Counted from the first letter of the stretch, positions 18,601 through 28,334 are shown. The stretch is DNA of 64,000 nt from Shewanella marina JCM 15074 (GCF_000614975.1 NZ_BALM01000003.1:62001-126000); one strand, 5' to 3'. The notes: generated by a model not told the origin, from the sequence alone. Translations and numbers: made by a program.

Positions 18601-18663
18601 ATGGAGGATAGCAAGGATAGCAAGGATAGCGTTAGCTACTGTTATCAACCATTGGGAGCTAAC
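18601..18663 (+). promoter_or_regulatory. GGA-repeat leader, candidate CsrA target
   Basis: GGATAGC repeats every 9 bases (18606, 18615, 18624), with a further GGA at 18603 and one inside the ribosome site GGGAG (18654-18658). GTTAGCT (18631-18637) pairs with AGCTAAC (18657-18663), placing part of the ribosome site and the base before ATG in a stem. Multiple GGA motifs, one over the Shine-Dalgarno, are the hallmark of CsrA repression. It lies just upstream of two CsrB genes. Confidence 0.45.
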
Positions 18664-19299
18664 ATGTCATCTGAATCATTATTACCTTACAGGGCTGTTT
18701 ATTTAACTGCAGAAGATCTTCGTTCGGCAGCCTCGTTACTTTATAACGCCTACCTCAATGATCCCTTATTTAAAAGCAGCTTAACTTTTGTTGACGAAAG
18801 TCATTATCAACAAAAATTAAGAGCGAGTATTCGAGAAGAATTAAATCAATTATGGCTTGAGGAGCAGACGCTTATTGGTTTATTTGAAGGTTCTCGTCTC
18901 GTGGGCGTTGTATCGATTGTGATGCCGCAATTAATTGGGGATGCAAGATTTTGGCATTGGCGTTTAAAGATGTTATTAGCCGCGGGATGGAAAAGTACTC
19001 AGGCATTAATAGCAAAAGAACAATCGATACTTGAACATTTACCGGAAAAGCACTGTGCCATTGTGCAATTTGTTGCCGTAGCACCAACAGAACAGCATAA
19101 GGGCGTTGGTGGTCGTTTACTGACTGTAGTGAAAAGCTGGTGTGATGAACAACCTAATATTGATGGTATTGGGGTTTTTGTGAGTGATAATAATCATGTG
19201 ACATTATTTCAGCAGCAAGGATTCGGATTTATTTCAGAGATCACGATTGGCGATGTTGCTGGTGGTTTGTATCATTATGTTTCTAATTCGTTTAATTAA
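18664..19299 (+). CDS. GNAT family N-acetyltransferase
   Basis: 211 residues from ATG 18664, preceded by GGGAG. Motif A of GNAT enzymes is seen as IVQFVAVAPTEQHKGVGGRLLTVVKSW, with LFQQQGFGFISE at the C-terminus. The substrate is unknown. A longer in-frame start at 18601 would add MEDSKDSKDSVS.., encoded by a 9-base DNA repeat that reads better as a leader. It lies directly upstream of the first CsrB gene. Confidence 0.82.
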   Translation: MSSESLLPYRAVYLTAEDLRSAASLLYNAYLNDPLFKSSLTFVDESHYQQKLRASIREELNQLWLEEQTLIGLFEGSRLVGVVSIVMPQLIGDARFWHWRLKMLLAAGWKSTQALIAKEQSILEHLPEKHCAIVQFVAVAPTEQHKGVGGRLLTVVKSWCDEQPNIDGIGVFVSDNNHVTLFQQQGFGFISEITIGDVAGGLYHYVSNSFN

Positions 19300-19344
19300 G
19301 CCATTTTAATAAAGTGGTGGCATTGAAGATTTAGAGAAGCTGGT

Positions 19345-19366
19345 TGTGAGAAATATCTCGCTTACA
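19345..19366 (+). promoter_or_regulatory. UvrY(GacA)-like site, interrupted, upstream of first csrB
   Basis: TGTGAG-N10-CTTACA. Compared with the perfect TGTGAG-N6-CTTACA before the second csrB, it carries four extra bases between the half-sites. It lies about 180 bases before the predicted RNA start, the usual distance for GacA/UvrY activation sites. A lone TGTAAG half-site follows at 19416. Confidence 0.5.
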
Positions 19367-19534
19367 GTGTGGGAATATGGCTACTCATTAGGTACTTGTT
19401 GGTTGCGGGATTGCTTGTAAGTGTCTAATAATAAATATAAATAAATTATTTCGTTATTTTTATTAAGAGTTTGAAGTCTTCTTTTAATTAATATTCCATG
19501 TATAAAAAATGTTTTTATTTGGTAAAATTTATCT

Positions 19535-19901
19535 CGGAAATCAGGGACGAACTATTAGCTATTTAGAGTTAGTAAAGAAATAAGAATCTGGAAGTATTCT
19601 TTAGTCAGGGTGACAAAGGGATATGGAATGCAATTGGATAGCAAAATAATCTAGCATGATTATTTTAGGGACATCATTAGGGAATATCTAAATGGATTGC
19701 TTGATGGATTAAGTAGCGGGGATGGAGTTCCAATATGGATTTGAACCTGCAATAGGATATTGCTTAAGGATTAATGTATAGGACATACAAGCAGGGTGCA
19801 GGAGAAAATTTACGCAAGGATGGTGCAGGGAGCATTCATTGAGCTGGATAGCACACATTGTTTAGAGTTAGTCGGGCGCGTTTATCGCGCCCTTTTCTTT
19901 T
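19535..19901 (+). ncRNA. csrB: CsrB-family regulatory RNA, copy 1
   Basis: A gene-free stretch of about 365 bases contains roughly 20 GGA motifs (AGGA, GGGA, TGGA) at short regular intervals, many in predicted hairpin loops. It has a TAAAAT -10 at 19523-19528 and ends in a GC-rich terminator (GGGCGCG-TTTAT-CGCGCCC then TTTTCTTTT). This is the hallmark of CsrB/RsmZ RNAs, which sequester CsrA. The gene lies between syd and yqcC, as csrB does in E. coli. The 3' region shares ACGCA(A/T)GGATGGTGCAGGGA with copy 2. The start is approximate. Confidence 0.88.
19874..19901 (+). terminator. Terminator of csrB copy 1
   Basis: GGGCGCG-TTTAT-CGCGCCC followed by TTTTCTTTT. Confidence 0.92.
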
Positions 19902-19951
19902 GATAAACAATGGTTAAGCTTTTACTTGCTTACTCATATTGCTACAAATTT

Positions 19952-19969
19952 TGTGAGAGATATCTTACA
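19952..19969 (+). promoter_or_regulatory. UvrY(GacA) activation box upstream of second csrB
   Basis: TGTGAG-AGATAT-CTTACA fits the GacA/UvrY consensus TGTAAG-N6-CTTACA with one mismatch, about 165 bases before the predicted start. It is followed by TGTAAG (19974) and another CTTACA half-site near 19992, so several dimers could bind. Confidence 0.7.
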
Positions 19970-20125
19970 AATATGTAAGATATAAGCATATGCCTTACAA
20001 AATACCAATCTGTAACATATTGATATTTAAGTGATTAAATCAAAATGTAGTGTAGTTGTTAATGTTAGGTTGAAATAATTTAAATAAGTTGTCGACATTG
20101 ATGCTCGTTTTTGTATAAAATGAGT

Positions 20126-20498
20126 CCATAGCTTAGGAAGAGCTAGAGAAACAAAAGGGAACTAATCAGGATGATTAGCTGATTAAACAGGATGTTTAGT
20201 CATTATGGATAGTTACAGAGGGACTTGTTGGACACAATACTTGAGTGTATTGCCTGTTTACTAGGATGGTGAACAGAGTTATGGATAACAAAGTTGCGAT
20301 GGAAAGCTCAGGGATGGATTTAAGGACACGCTTAAGGATAAGCAAGCCTGATAAATGATTTATCAGTTGAAAATGGAAAATATGGAAATATTAGGCAGGA
20401 CGCCGAATTTATACGCATGGATGGTGCAGGGAGCACGAGAAATAGCGGGATAGCTTACACTAAGTCAAGAAGGGCACAGCAGAAGCTGTGCCCTTTTT
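20126..20498 (+). ncRNA. csrB: CsrB-family regulatory RNA, copy 2
   Basis: A second GGA-rich RNA of about 370 bases follows copy 1 by about 225 bases. About 20 GGA motifs lie between a TATAAA -10 (20114-20119) and a terminator (AGGGCACAGC-AGAA-GCTGTGCCCT plus T run). Hairpins such as GATTAGCTGATTAA and AAATATGGAAATATT present GGA in loops. Like copy 1 it should titrate CsrA. Two CsrB copies allow partial redundancy or different control, and the upstream boxes do differ. The start is approximate. Confidence 0.88.
20471..20498 (+). terminator. Terminator of csrB copy 2
   Basis: AGGGCACAGC-AGAA-GCTGTGCCCT followed by TTTT. Confidence 0.92.
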
Positions 20499-20589
20499 CC
20501 GTTTTGTACAAGTTACTTTGTCTTCTTGCTTTAGTGTTCGTCTGTTGAAATGAAGTTTTAAGAATGAGAAGTGGTAGAGCAAGATAAGA

Positions 20590-20619
20590 AGTTAGGTTTC
20601 CTGTGCGGTAAACCTAACT
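20590..20619. terminator. Hairpin downstream of the DUF3301 gene
   Basis: AGTTAGGTTT/AAACCTAACT with a 10-base loop, 14 bases past the stop of the minus-strand gene. The following T tract is short and broken (TTCTTAT), so termination strength is uncertain. Confidence 0.5.
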
Positions 20620-20632
20620 GTCATAGACGGTA

Positions 20633-21022
20633 TTACTTTTTACAACCTGAGTTACAGCTGCCCCTTGAGCCACATCCACCACCAATAGACCCTTTAGTCA
20701 TAGGGGCTTCTAACCAGTCGGGCTCTGGAAAAATAGGCCATTGAATTTTTTGGATCTGTTTACCGCGCATGGTAATTGTAGCTTTAAATTGATTAATACC
20801 ATCTGTGCTAAATTCAAGCATATATTTTGCTTGCCAACAGATACCTGAATGTCCGCCAAACGAAGGACGTGCAGACTCCATCGCAATGGCTAATAATTGT
20901 ACTTTTTGTTTTTGGCATTCTCTTTCTGCAAATCGTCGACTGATCTCTGCCATCTGTCTTAACTGCCAAAAGAAAGCGGCTATGACACCAACGGCTAGAA
21001 TGAGTAATACATCTGTCATCAT
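20633..21022 (-). CDS. DUF3301-type small membrane protein
   Basis: 129 residues. One N-terminal membrane segment (TDVLLILAVGVIAAFFWQL) is followed by a cytoplasmic part with AERECQKQKVQLLA and ARPSFGGHSGICWQAKYMLEFS. The C-terminus is a Gly/Cys-rich tail (IGGGCGSRGSCNSGCKK). It matches the DUF3301 pattern; function unknown. Its ATG overlaps the stop of the upstream gene by four bases (ATGA), indicating translational coupling. Confidence 0.75.
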   Translation of the reverse strand: MMTDVLLILAVGVIAAFFWQLRQMAEISRRFAERECQKQKVQLLAIAMESARPSFGGHSGICWQAKYMLEFSTDGINQFKATITMRGKQIQKIQWPIFPEPDWLEAPMTKGSIGGGCGSRGSCNSGCKK

Positions 21023-22029
21023 GATAAAGTCGCCTTAAATAATCCGCCAATTCTCATACTAAGTTGTTGGCTCCGATTAGGGTTGCGTAATTCAGTTAAA
21101 ATACAGTTTCTTAACAATGGAATCGCCACAATATCAGCAAAAATTTGATTGAAAAAGTGTTGTGGTTGCTTTGCTAATGCTTCTAAATAAATTGTGCGAG
21201 TTTGATCGTGTTTTAGAGCAATCCAATTTCTGGCGGCAATAGTGATTAATTCATGTTCATCTAAAACCTGTTGTTGTTCAAGATATTCAATCGCTTGTAT
21301 TGTGCATTCTGCATTGGATGCAAGACCACGTAACCAGTATGAATACATACTATGATCATGAGCATGTTTGATTTTTTTGAGTAATAACTGGCTCAACTCT
21401 ACAGTGATCTGAATATTTTCCAAGCATTGACATAGCGCAATTTGAACTTGATCTGGTGCAAATTTAAATGCGTTCATAATGATATCCGCATGATCTAATT
21501 GATCATATCTGGCACAAATATCTGCAATGCCTTGTAATCCGACGTGTTGCCAATTATCAGTTTGTTGAGTTAAATACTGGTATGCAAAGTCATATTGTTG
21601 ACTTGTATTTTGACCTAAATGACGACGGACAAGAGCGTTAAAGAATGCAAGCTTTTCTTGACTAGGTTTAAAGCTAAAAGGGTGATTAGCTAACTTTTGT
21701 TGTTCTTCATCATTTAGTGGTTGTGTTAAATCTTTACCAAGAGCTTCAAGTATCATTTTTATAAATTGGCTACGAGGAGCAGGGCTTAGTAGGCCTTTTT
21801 CATCAAGTGGTAATTTTAAGAACCAAATATAAGGCATCTGGCTTTTTTGCCAGAAAACGATGGCAAATTGAGCGTGTCCTTGAATTGGATAAGGGTAAGG
21901 ACTCATTAAAGATTCAATTTGATGAAAAGCCATCATATCAATATTTACTACACGCCGACCTAAGTCATACACTTGAAATTGCGTATTTGCGGTGGTCAGA
22001 AATTGGCTTAAGGTGGTGATTTCAGACAT
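21019..22029 (-). CDS. DUF3549-type protein
   Basis: 336 residues, starting MSEITTLSQFLTTANTQFQVYDLGRRV. It is cytoplasmic and mostly alpha-helical in its C-terminal half, with HEAT-like repeats (about 150-330). I recognise the DUF3549 family, whose role is unknown. Together with the overlapping DUF3301 gene it forms a two-gene operon divergent from yqcC. Confidence 0.75.
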   Translation of the reverse strand: MSEITTLSQFLTTANTQFQVYDLGRRVVNIDMMAFHQIESLMSPYPYPIQGHAQFAIVFWQKSQMPYIWFLKLPLDEKGLLSPAPRSQFIKMILEALGKDLTQPLNDEEQQKLANHPFSFKPSQEKLAFFNALVRRHLGQNTSQQYDFAYQYLTQQTDNWQHVGLQGIADICARYDQLDHADIIMNAFKFAPDQVQIALCQCLENIQITVELSQLLLKKIKHAHDHSMYSYWLRGLASNAECTIQAIEYLEQQQVLDEHELITIAARNWIALKHDQTRTIYLEALAKQPQHFFNQIFADIVAIPLLRNCILTELRNPNRSQQLSMRIGGLFKATLS

Positions 22030-22224
22030 TGGATACCAGTTTAGTTATATTAATCGCAGCTATTATACTTAAATTGGTTATTGATTGAGTGATTTTCAAG
22101 TGACCTATCGCAGATATTTAAGATCAAACTTCATTACTAGCACTTTGTAGAAATTGAGTGTAGGCGAAAAAGTAATGGTATAATTGACGACTTCAGTTTG
22201 TAACTGCTAAAAGCGAGACGATCG

Positions 22225-22539
22225 ATGTTATACCAAAAAACTCAGCAACAGTTGTTATTGATTGAGCATGAACTAAAACGTATAGGTTGCTGGAGTGATA
22301 CCGCACCAAGCTCGCAAGCGTTGATGAGTACGATGCCATTTGCATGTGACTTAATGCCATTAGAGCAGTGGCTACAATTTATTTTTATTCCTAAAATGCA
22401 GCAATTGATTATTGCTAAACAACCTTTACCAAACAAAATATCTATTGCCCCTATGGCAGAACATGTATGGGCGAGTGCGATGGATAAAGCGTTACTAATT
22501 ACGCAAATTAATGAGTTGGATATATTGCTAAATGAATGA
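22225..22539 (+). CDS. yqcC: YqcC family protein
   Basis: 104 residues, all-helical, with the family core LPFACDLMPLEQWLQFIFIPKMQQLI (here MPFACDLMPLEQWLQFIF). The function of YqcC is unknown. It overlaps truC by 8 bases and leads the yqcC-truC-yqcA unit also found in E. coli. Confidence 0.88.
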   Translation: MLYQKTQQQLLLIEHELKRIGCWSDTAPSSQALMSTMPFACDLMPLEQWLQFIFIPKMQQLIIAKQPLPNKISIAPMAEHVWASAMDKALLITQINELDILLNE

Positions 22540-23353
22540 TCAAATCTCTGTTGAAGATGACGATATTGAACTAGAAATTGCACCTGAAATTAAGGTGCTT
22601 TACGAAGATGACGATGTCGTTGTTATTCACAAACCTGCTGGTTTATTGGTACACCGTAGTTATTTAGCACGTAAAGAGCGTTTTTTTGCGATGCAGTTAA
22701 CGCGTGATCTAGTGGGATGTCATGTTTTTCCTGTCCATAGGCTCGATCGACCAACGTCAGGCGTATTATTATTTGCTAAAAGCAGTGAGAGCGCTAAGAA
22801 TTTATGCCAGCAGTTTGCTGAACATACCATTGAAAAGCATTACTTAGCATTAGTTCGCGGCAATATGCACGAAGCTGCTATTTTAGATTATCCACTGAAA
22901 GAAGAATTTGATGCGCTTGGTGATAAAGATGTTGATCCCAATAAAGCTGCGCAAGAAGCAGTAACTGCATATTGGCCATTATTGAATAGTGAAATTCCTT
23001 ATAGTTCAGGTCGTTATCCTACCAGTCGTTTTGGGTTAGTGCATTTAATGCCTCATACTGGCCGTAAACATCAACTTCGTCGCCATCTAGCGCATTTAAG
23101 ACATCCTATTTTAGGGGATACTACGCACGGTGATGGTAAACAAAATCGATTTTTTAGAGAACACTTTAACTGTAATCGCTTATGGCTGATTGCGAAAAAG
23201 TTAGTATTTTCGCATCCAGTCACGGGTGAACGCATTTCGGTTGAGACAGAGCTTGAATCTGAATGGTTGACTGTTTTTGCAGGACTTGGTTGGAGTGAGC
23301 AAGATTTACAAGGCTCACCAGATTTTTTAGTAGCTTCAGACTTGTCCTGCTAG
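22532..23353 (+). CDS. truC: tRNA pseudouridine(65) synthase TruC
   Basis: 273 residues of the RluA-type pseudouridine synthase family. The catalytic motif HRLDRPTSGVLLFAKS contains the Asp, preceded by DVVVIHKPAGLLVHRS; HTGRKHQLRRHLAHLRHPILGD is the conserved C-terminal motif. It isomerises U65 in the T-arm region of certain tRNAs. It is translationally coupled to yqcC by an 8-base overlap. Confidence 0.93.
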   Translation: MNDQISVEDDDIELEIAPEIKVLYEDDDVVVIHKPAGLLVHRSYLARKERFFAMQLTRDLVGCHVFPVHRLDRPTSGVLLFAKSSESAKNLCQQFAEHTIEKHYLALVRGNMHEAAILDYPLKEEFDALGDKDVDPNKAAQEAVTAYWPLLNSEIPYSSGRYPTSRFGLVHLMPHTGRKHQLRRHLAHLRHPILGDTTHGDGKQNRFFREHFNCNRLWLIAKKLVFSHPVTGERISVETELESEWLTVFAGLGWSEQDLQGSPDFLVASDLSC

Positions 23354-23404
23354 CGAACTGATCGTATCTTGGTAACATGTTGTTTAAGTAAGGATACTTA
23401 GTAA

Positions 23405-23848
23405 ATGCAAAAAATAAATTTAGTTTATGGTACGGTTTATGGCAGTGCTCAATATGTTGCAGAAACTTTTGCAACTGAGTTTGCTGAGCGCAACATGGAG
23501 CATCAGCTTTGGCAACCTAATGAATTAGTCGGCTGGCAGCCAGCTGAAGATGAATTATTGATTGTGGTTTGCGCAACGACGGGTAATGGCGACTTGCCCG
23601 ACGATATCCTACCTTGGTTTACAGAATTAAAAGATAAAGCGCCTTATCTACCAAACTTACAATATGCATTAGTTGGACTTGGGGACTCGAGTTATGAGCA
23701 TTTCTGTGGTGCGATAATTCAGTTTGAAGAGCTATTACAAGAGTTAGGTGCGAAGCCCTTGTATCAAACTTTAAAGATAGATGCTTGCGAAACCATGGAA
23801 CCTGAGGTTGATGCAAAAGTCTGGTTAGATGGCATTGTGCCAGCTTGA
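23405..23848 (+). CDS. yqcA: Flavodoxin-like protein YqcA
   Basis: 147 residues of the short-chain flavodoxin/MioC type. The FMN phosphate loop is GTVYGSAQYVAE, and aromatic and loop segments are CATTGNGDLPDDI and GLGDSSYEHFCGA. It is a cytoplasmic electron carrier; its partner is unknown. It ends the yqcC-truC-yqcA operon. Confidence 0.88.
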   Translation: MQKINLVYGTVYGSAQYVAETFATEFAERNMEHQLWQPNELVGWQPAEDELLIVVCATTGNGDLPDDILPWFTELKDKAPYLPNLQYALVGLGDSSYEHFCGAIIQFEELLQELGAKPLYQTLKIDACETMEPEVDAKVWLDGIVPA

Positions 23849-23862
23849 ATGGGTATTACATA

Positions 23863-23894
23863 TAAAAAAGGTCAGCAATAATGCTGACCTTTTT
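23863..23894. terminator. Bidirectional terminator between yqcA and dapD
   Basis: AAAAAGGTCAGCA/TGCTGACCTTTTT between convergent genes. Confidence 0.9.
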
Positions 23895-23908
23895 ATTGTT
23901 TGCTGATA

Positions 23909-24733
23909 TTAATCAACAATACGTAGTAATTCGTTAATGCCTACTTTGCTGCGAGTTTTAGCGTCAACTTTCTTCACAATAATTGCCGCGTATAAGCTGT
24001 AAGTTCCGCATTTTGATGGCAAGCTACCAGCAACAACAACAGAACCTGCCGGTACTCGACCATAATGGATTTCACCCGTTTCACGATCAAAAATACGAGT
24101 ACTTTGACCAATGAAAACGCCCATTGAAATAACTGAACCTTCTTCGACAATTACACCTTCAACAACTTCTGAACGTGCACCGATAAAGCAGTTATCTTCA
24201 ATGATGGTTGGGCCAGCTTGAAGTGGCTCTAAAACACCACCAATGCCTACACCGCCAGATAAGTGTACATTTTTACCAATTTGTGCACATGAACCTACAG
24301 TTGCCCATGTATCAACCATAGTGCCTTCGTCAACGTAAGCACCTAAGTTAACGTAAGACGGCATAAGTACGGTATTACGTGCGATAAATGAACCTTTACG
24401 CACGCTTGCTGGTGGCGCAACACGGATGCCTTCTTGCTTAAAGCGAGCTTCGTCGTAATCAGCAAATTTCATCGGTACTTTATCAAAGTACTTAGTTTCG
24501 CCGCCTTCCATCACTTTGTTATCAAAAATACGGAATGAAAGTAAAACTGCTTTCTTAAGCCATTGATTGACCTGCCATTCACCGTCAATTTTTTCAGCAA
24601 CTCTTACTTCGCCTTTATCAAGCATATCGATAACGGTTTGTACGTCAGCACGTAAGCTTGGCTCAACTGTTGCTGGACTAATTTCTGCGCGAGCTTCAAA
24701 AGCTGCCTCAATACGTTGGCGTAAAGCCTCCAT
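23909..24733 (-). CDS. dapD: Tetrahydrodipicolinate N-succinyltransferase DapD
   Basis: 274 residues from ATG 24733 with GGAGAT just upstream. N-terminal helices ([18 protein letters not shown]) are followed by a left-handed hexapeptide beta-helix (about 100-240; [35 protein letters not shown]). It transfers succinyl from succinyl-CoA in the lysine/diaminopimelate pathway; trimeric and cytoplasmic. It is 23 bases downstream of glnD on the same strand. Confidence 0.96.
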   Translation of the reverse strand: MEALRQRIEAAFEARAEISPATVEPSLRADVQTVIDMLDKGEVRVAEKIDGEWQVNQWLKKAVLLSFRIFDNKVMEGGETKYFDKVPMKFADYDEARFKQEGIRVAPPASVRKGSFIARNTVLMPSYVNLGAYVDEGTMVDTWATVGSCAQIGKNVHLSGGVGIGGVLEPLQAGPTIIEDNCFIGARSEVVEGVIVEEGSVISMGVFIGQSTRIFDRETGEIHYGRVPAGSVVVAGSLPSKCGTYSLYAAIIVKKVDAKTRSKVGINELLRIVD

Positions 24734-24756
24734 CTGTATCTCCAATTTTGTCTTAA

Positions 24757-27327
24757 TTAATTGGTTTGCGACAATGCTTCTATTAGCGATTGTCGTAATA
24801 ATTGCTGCTGTTGTTCGTCAAGCGGTTCACCATCAGCATTTTGTAGCATAAAGAAATCTTCGGCGCGTTCACCAATGGTTGTGATCTTGGCCGCCACTAA
24901 GCTTATCTTGCAGCGATATAGAATGTCACCCACTTTTGCTAATAAACCCGGACTATCTAAGCTGAGTAATTCCATCATGCTGGTGCCTTGTTTACTACTT
25001 GGCAAGAAAGTCACTTGAGTGGCGACTTTGAATGGCTGCATTTTACGGGGCAGCTTTCTAAATCTTGGTAATTTACTGGTATCGTTAGTGAGTGCTTTTT
25101 CGAGCGCTTTACGAATACTTTGGATCCGTGATAGCTGGGTGACCGCCTTACCATCTTGTTCCATCATCACAAATGTATTTAGAATATAGCCATCTTTGGT
25201 CATCATAATGGTTGCGTCATGCACCATTAAGTTTTTATTGTCTAAAGTAGCCATGACTGTAGCAAAGACCTTGGGCTTATCTTCGCAATAAACAAATAGC
25301 TCAGTACCACCACGAGTGGTGTGTTTTGAAATTAATACTAATGGTACATTTTGTTTATGTTTAGCAATCGCTTCGGCATGCCAAATGAGTTGATTAGGCA
25401 GATGGCGTAAAAAATAATTAGCTTTAAACCGCTGCCAGATTGCATCTAAATCTTTCTCTTTAATACCACTTCGTAACAGCTCTTTTTTAGCTTTAGCTTG
25501 GTGCTCTCGCACGCGGGCACGAATATCTACGGGTTTTTCTTTGCCGCGAGCTAATACTCGCTGTGTTGAAAAATAGAGATCCCGTAATAGGGCACCTTTC
25601 CAGTTATTCCAAGTCCGTTCGTTAGTGGCACAAATATCAGCAACGGTTAAGCAGTATAGGTAGCTTAGATGCACTGCATCTCTGACTTTATCAGCAAATT
25701 CAGCAACCACATCGGGATCTGAAATATCGCGTCGTTGCGCGGTAACGGACATTAATAGATGATTTTCAACTAACCAACTCACAAGGCGTCCATCATGATC
25801 GCTTAGATTATGTAATTTACAGAAGTCTAAAGCGTCTTTACCGCCCAATTTGCTGTGGTCTCCGCCGCGTCCCTTGGCTATATCATGAAAAATGGCCGCT
25901 AAAATCAGTAGCCATATTTTAGGTAATTGATTAATTAATACTGATCCAAGTGGAAATTCTTCTTTTTGTTCTGGTTGGGCAAATCGATCAATATTCAGTA
26001 ATAATCGGTGTGTATGTTCATCAACGGTATAGGCATGGAAGAGGTCAAACTGCATTTGTCCTTCAATTTTTCGCCATGCAGGAAGATAGGCTGAAAGCAC
26101 CCCATGTTTATGCATTAGTGATAAAGCATTGATTGCTCGCGGATGATGAAGAATTTCAATAAATAGTTCACGGCACCGTTCATGTTCCATTAATGGCTGT
26201 AACTGTGCCCGTCGAGCGCGTCGTAGAGCTCGTAGCGTCGCCGCAAAAATGCCTTTAATGTTAGAGTTTTGCGCGACAATAAGAAACAAACGAATAATTT
26301 CACTTGGTTCTCGGTCAAATAAGGTTTCATCTATCGCTTCAATAAACTTACCTCTGCGCTGATAGCAATTATCTATGGCTGTTATCGCAAGAGTTCGTTC
26401 ATCAATTTGAGTCGCGCGTTTGAATAGTTGTAGTAGCATCGCATTCAGTTCTAATACACGGCGGACCGTGCGGTAGTACTTTTTCATCATTTGCTCTACT
26501 GCTAATTGGGTCTGATCTTGATAACCCATTAAACTGGCAACTTGTTTTTGTAAATCAAATAATAATCGGTTTTCATCGCGACCAGAGGCGATGTGTAGCG
26601 CGAAACGTAAGCGCCATAAGAATTGCCGACTCGCTAATAACTCATCGAGTTCATACTGTTTTAAAAAACCGTGTTCGACTAATTCGGTCAAGGTAGTTGC
26701 GCTGAATTTACGCATTGCAACCCATACAATGGTTTGAATATCGCGTAATCCACCAGGGCATGTTTTGATGTTTGGTTCTAAATCAAAGGCGTTGGCTTTT
26801 AAATGTCTGGCAACTTGCTCATCTCGTTTAGCGAGAAAAAACTCAGCATTGGGCCAAAAGTCAGCTTGTCTGACGGCATTGTAAAGTGCACTAAATAGAA
26901 TGGATGAACCAATTAAATGGCGAGCTTCAAGTAGGTTGGTGGCAACCGTAATATCTTGTCTGCCTTGTACGAGTGTTTCACTTAACGTACGTACGCTATG
27001 CCCAACTTCTAGGTTGGCATCCCACAAGAAAGCAATAAATTGTCCAAGTTGATTAGCGATCGTATCTGATGGTGCTGATTGTAATAAAATCAGTAAATCA
27101 ATATCAGAGTGGGGGTGTAATTCACCACGTCCGTAGCCACCAACAGCAATGAGTGCAATATTATGCTTATCGAGGCCAATATCACACCACGCTTGTTTGA
27201 TGAGTTTGTCGACAAACGTGCAACGAGCTTTAATTAACTCTGAGATGGGTTGTTTTGAACAAAATGACTTAGCCAGTAAGTCATTTTGTTCAGCAAGAGC
27301 CAACTTGGCGCTCCGTGCTTTGTTCAT
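24757..27327 (-). CDS. glnD: Bifunctional PII uridylyltransferase/uridylyl-removing enzyme GlnD
   Basis: 856 residues. The nucleotidyltransferase domain has [20 protein letters not shown] (G-rich loop plus DxD), the HD hydrolase domain has [15 protein letters not shown] near 490, and two C-terminal ACT domains follow (about 690-850; [39 protein letters not shown]). It senses glutamine and modifies PII proteins. It sits in the map-glnD-dapD order typical of gammaproteobacteria. AGGGAT precedes its ATG. Confidence 0.96.
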   Translation of the reverse strand: MNKARSAKLALAEQNDLLAKSFCSKQPISELIKARCTFVDKLIKQAWCDIGLDKHNIALIAVGGYGRGELHPHSDIDLLILLQSAPSDTIANQLGQFIAFLWDANLEVGHSVRTLSETLVQGRQDITVATNLLEARHLIGSSILFSALYNAVRQADFWPNAEFFLAKRDEQVARHLKANAFDLEPNIKTCPGGLRDIQTIVWVAMRKFSATTLTELVEHGFLKQYELDELLASRQFLWRLRFALHIASGRDENRLLFDLQKQVASLMGYQDQTQLAVEQMMKKYYRTVRRVLELNAMLLQLFKRATQIDERTLAITAIDNCYQRRGKFIEAIDETLFDREPSEIIRLFLIVAQNSNIKGIFAATLRALRRARRAQLQPLMEHERCRELFIEILHHPRAINALSLMHKHGVLSAYLPAWRKIEGQMQFDLFHAYTVDEHTHRLLLNIDRFAQPEQKEEFPLGSVLINQLPKIWLLILAAIFHDIAKGRGGDHSKLGGKDALDFCKLHNLSDHDGRLVSWLVENHLLMSVTAQRRDISDPDVVAEFADKVRDAVHLSYLYCLTVADICATNERTWNNWKGALLRDLYFSTQRVLARGKEKPVDIRARVREHQAKAKKELLRSGIKEKDLDAIWQRFKANYFLRHLPNQLIWHAEAIAKHKQNVPLVLISKHTTRGGTELFVYCEDKPKVFATVMATLDNKNLMVHDATIMMTKDGYILNTFVMMEQDGKAVTQLSRIQSIRKALEKALTNDTSKLPRFRKLPRKMQPFKVATQVTFLPSSKQGTSMMELLSLDSPGLLAKVGDILYRCKISLVAAKITTIGERAEDFFMLQNADGEPLDEQQQQLLRQSLIEALSQTN

Positions 27328-27353
27328 GATATCCCTATGGGCTCAATATAAGA

Positions 27354-28151
27354 TTAGTGATTGATGATGCGAGGTAACTCTTCTTCATCTCGTAAGGTAA
27401 GCACTTCAACACCTTTAGCGGTAACTAATAAAGTGTGTTCCCACTGAGCTGACTTCTTGCCATCAATTGTCGTTACTGTCCAACCATCATTATCATCAAG
27501 AACGGTGTTATGACGGCCAGCGTTGATCATTGGTTCGATAGTAAAGCACATACCTGCGCGTAGTACAGTATTATCATTATTTTTATAATGAACAACTTGC
27601 GGCTCTTCATGGAAGCCTGCACCAATACCATGGCCACAGTAATCTTTAACGATAGTGTATTTTTCTAAACCAGATTTGCTGGCTTTGACACACTTTTCAA
27701 TAATGGTACCAATTTCACCGAGTTTCATGCCCGGGCGAACTTTACGAATTGAGGCATAAAGGCTTTCTTGTGCGATACGGCAAAGACGCTTATCTTTGGC
27801 GCTAACATCACCAATTAAAAACATCTTTGAGGTATCACCATGATAACCATCTTTGATTACGGTAATATCAATATTTAAAATGTCACCATCTTTAAGGGTA
27901 TAACCGCCAGGAATACCGTGACAAATCACGTCGTTTACTGAAGTACAAATCGATTTAGGAAAACCGTGATAATTAAGTGGTGCTGAAATAGCGTCCTGAC
28001 TTGCCGTAAACTCTGCACATAAACGATCAAGTTCATCTGTGCTCACACCGACTTTAACATGGGGGGCAATCATGGTTAGTACGTCTGCAGCTAGCTGACC
28101 TGCAGCACGCATTTTTTCAATTTCTTCTGCCGTTTTAATGACAATACTCAT
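27354..28151 (-). CDS. map: Methionine aminopeptidase type I
   Basis: 265 residues. The metal ligands are visible in NIDITVIKDGYHGDTSKMF (two Asp), GHGIGAGFHEEP (His), TIEPM (Glu) and QWEHT (Glu), with the substrate His in CHGIPGG. It removes N-terminal Met from nascent proteins. It is divergent from rpsB, as in E. coli, and 26 bases upstream of glnD. Confidence 0.97.
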   Translation of the reverse strand: MSIVIKTAEEIEKMRAAGQLAADVLTMIAPHVKVGVSTDELDRLCAEFTASQDAISAPLNYHGFPKSICTSVNDVICHGIPGGYTLKDGDILNIDITVIKDGYHGDTSKMFLIGDVSAKDKRLCRIAQESLYASIRKVRPGMKLGEIGTIIEKCVKASKSGLEKYTIVKDYCGHGIGAGFHEEPQVVHYKNNDNTVLRAGMCFTIEPMINAGRHNTVLDDNDGWTVTTIDGKKSAQWEHTLLVTAKGVEVLTLRDEEELPRIINH

Positions 28152-28207
28152 GGGTATTTCTCTTCTTACGTTAGGCGATTTAGCAAGCGCTAAAATAATG
28201 CAAAAAT

Positions 28208-28236
28208 TTGTGCTTTACTCTTAAATATGGTATAAA
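28208..28236 (+). promoter_or_regulatory. Sigma-70 promoter of rpsB-tsf
   Basis: TTGTGC (28208-28213), a 17-base spacer, and TATAAA (28231-28236). Predicted start near 28243, about 205 bases before rpsB. Confidence 0.7.
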
Positions 28237-28334
28237 GCGCGCCGTTATGTTTTAACTCCTTATCTGTTTCGATGCAATGCAAAGAGCGATTGGAGTAAAA
28301 GATGACAGCCATTATACATGGCATTTTGTTAAAT

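Noticed and set aside
19535..20498. GGA-rich repeats as a possible CRISPR or minisatellite
   Set aside because: The repeated units are 3-5 bases with irregular spacing, lie between a promoter and a terminator, and fit CsrB-family RNA; there are no direct repeats with unique spacers.
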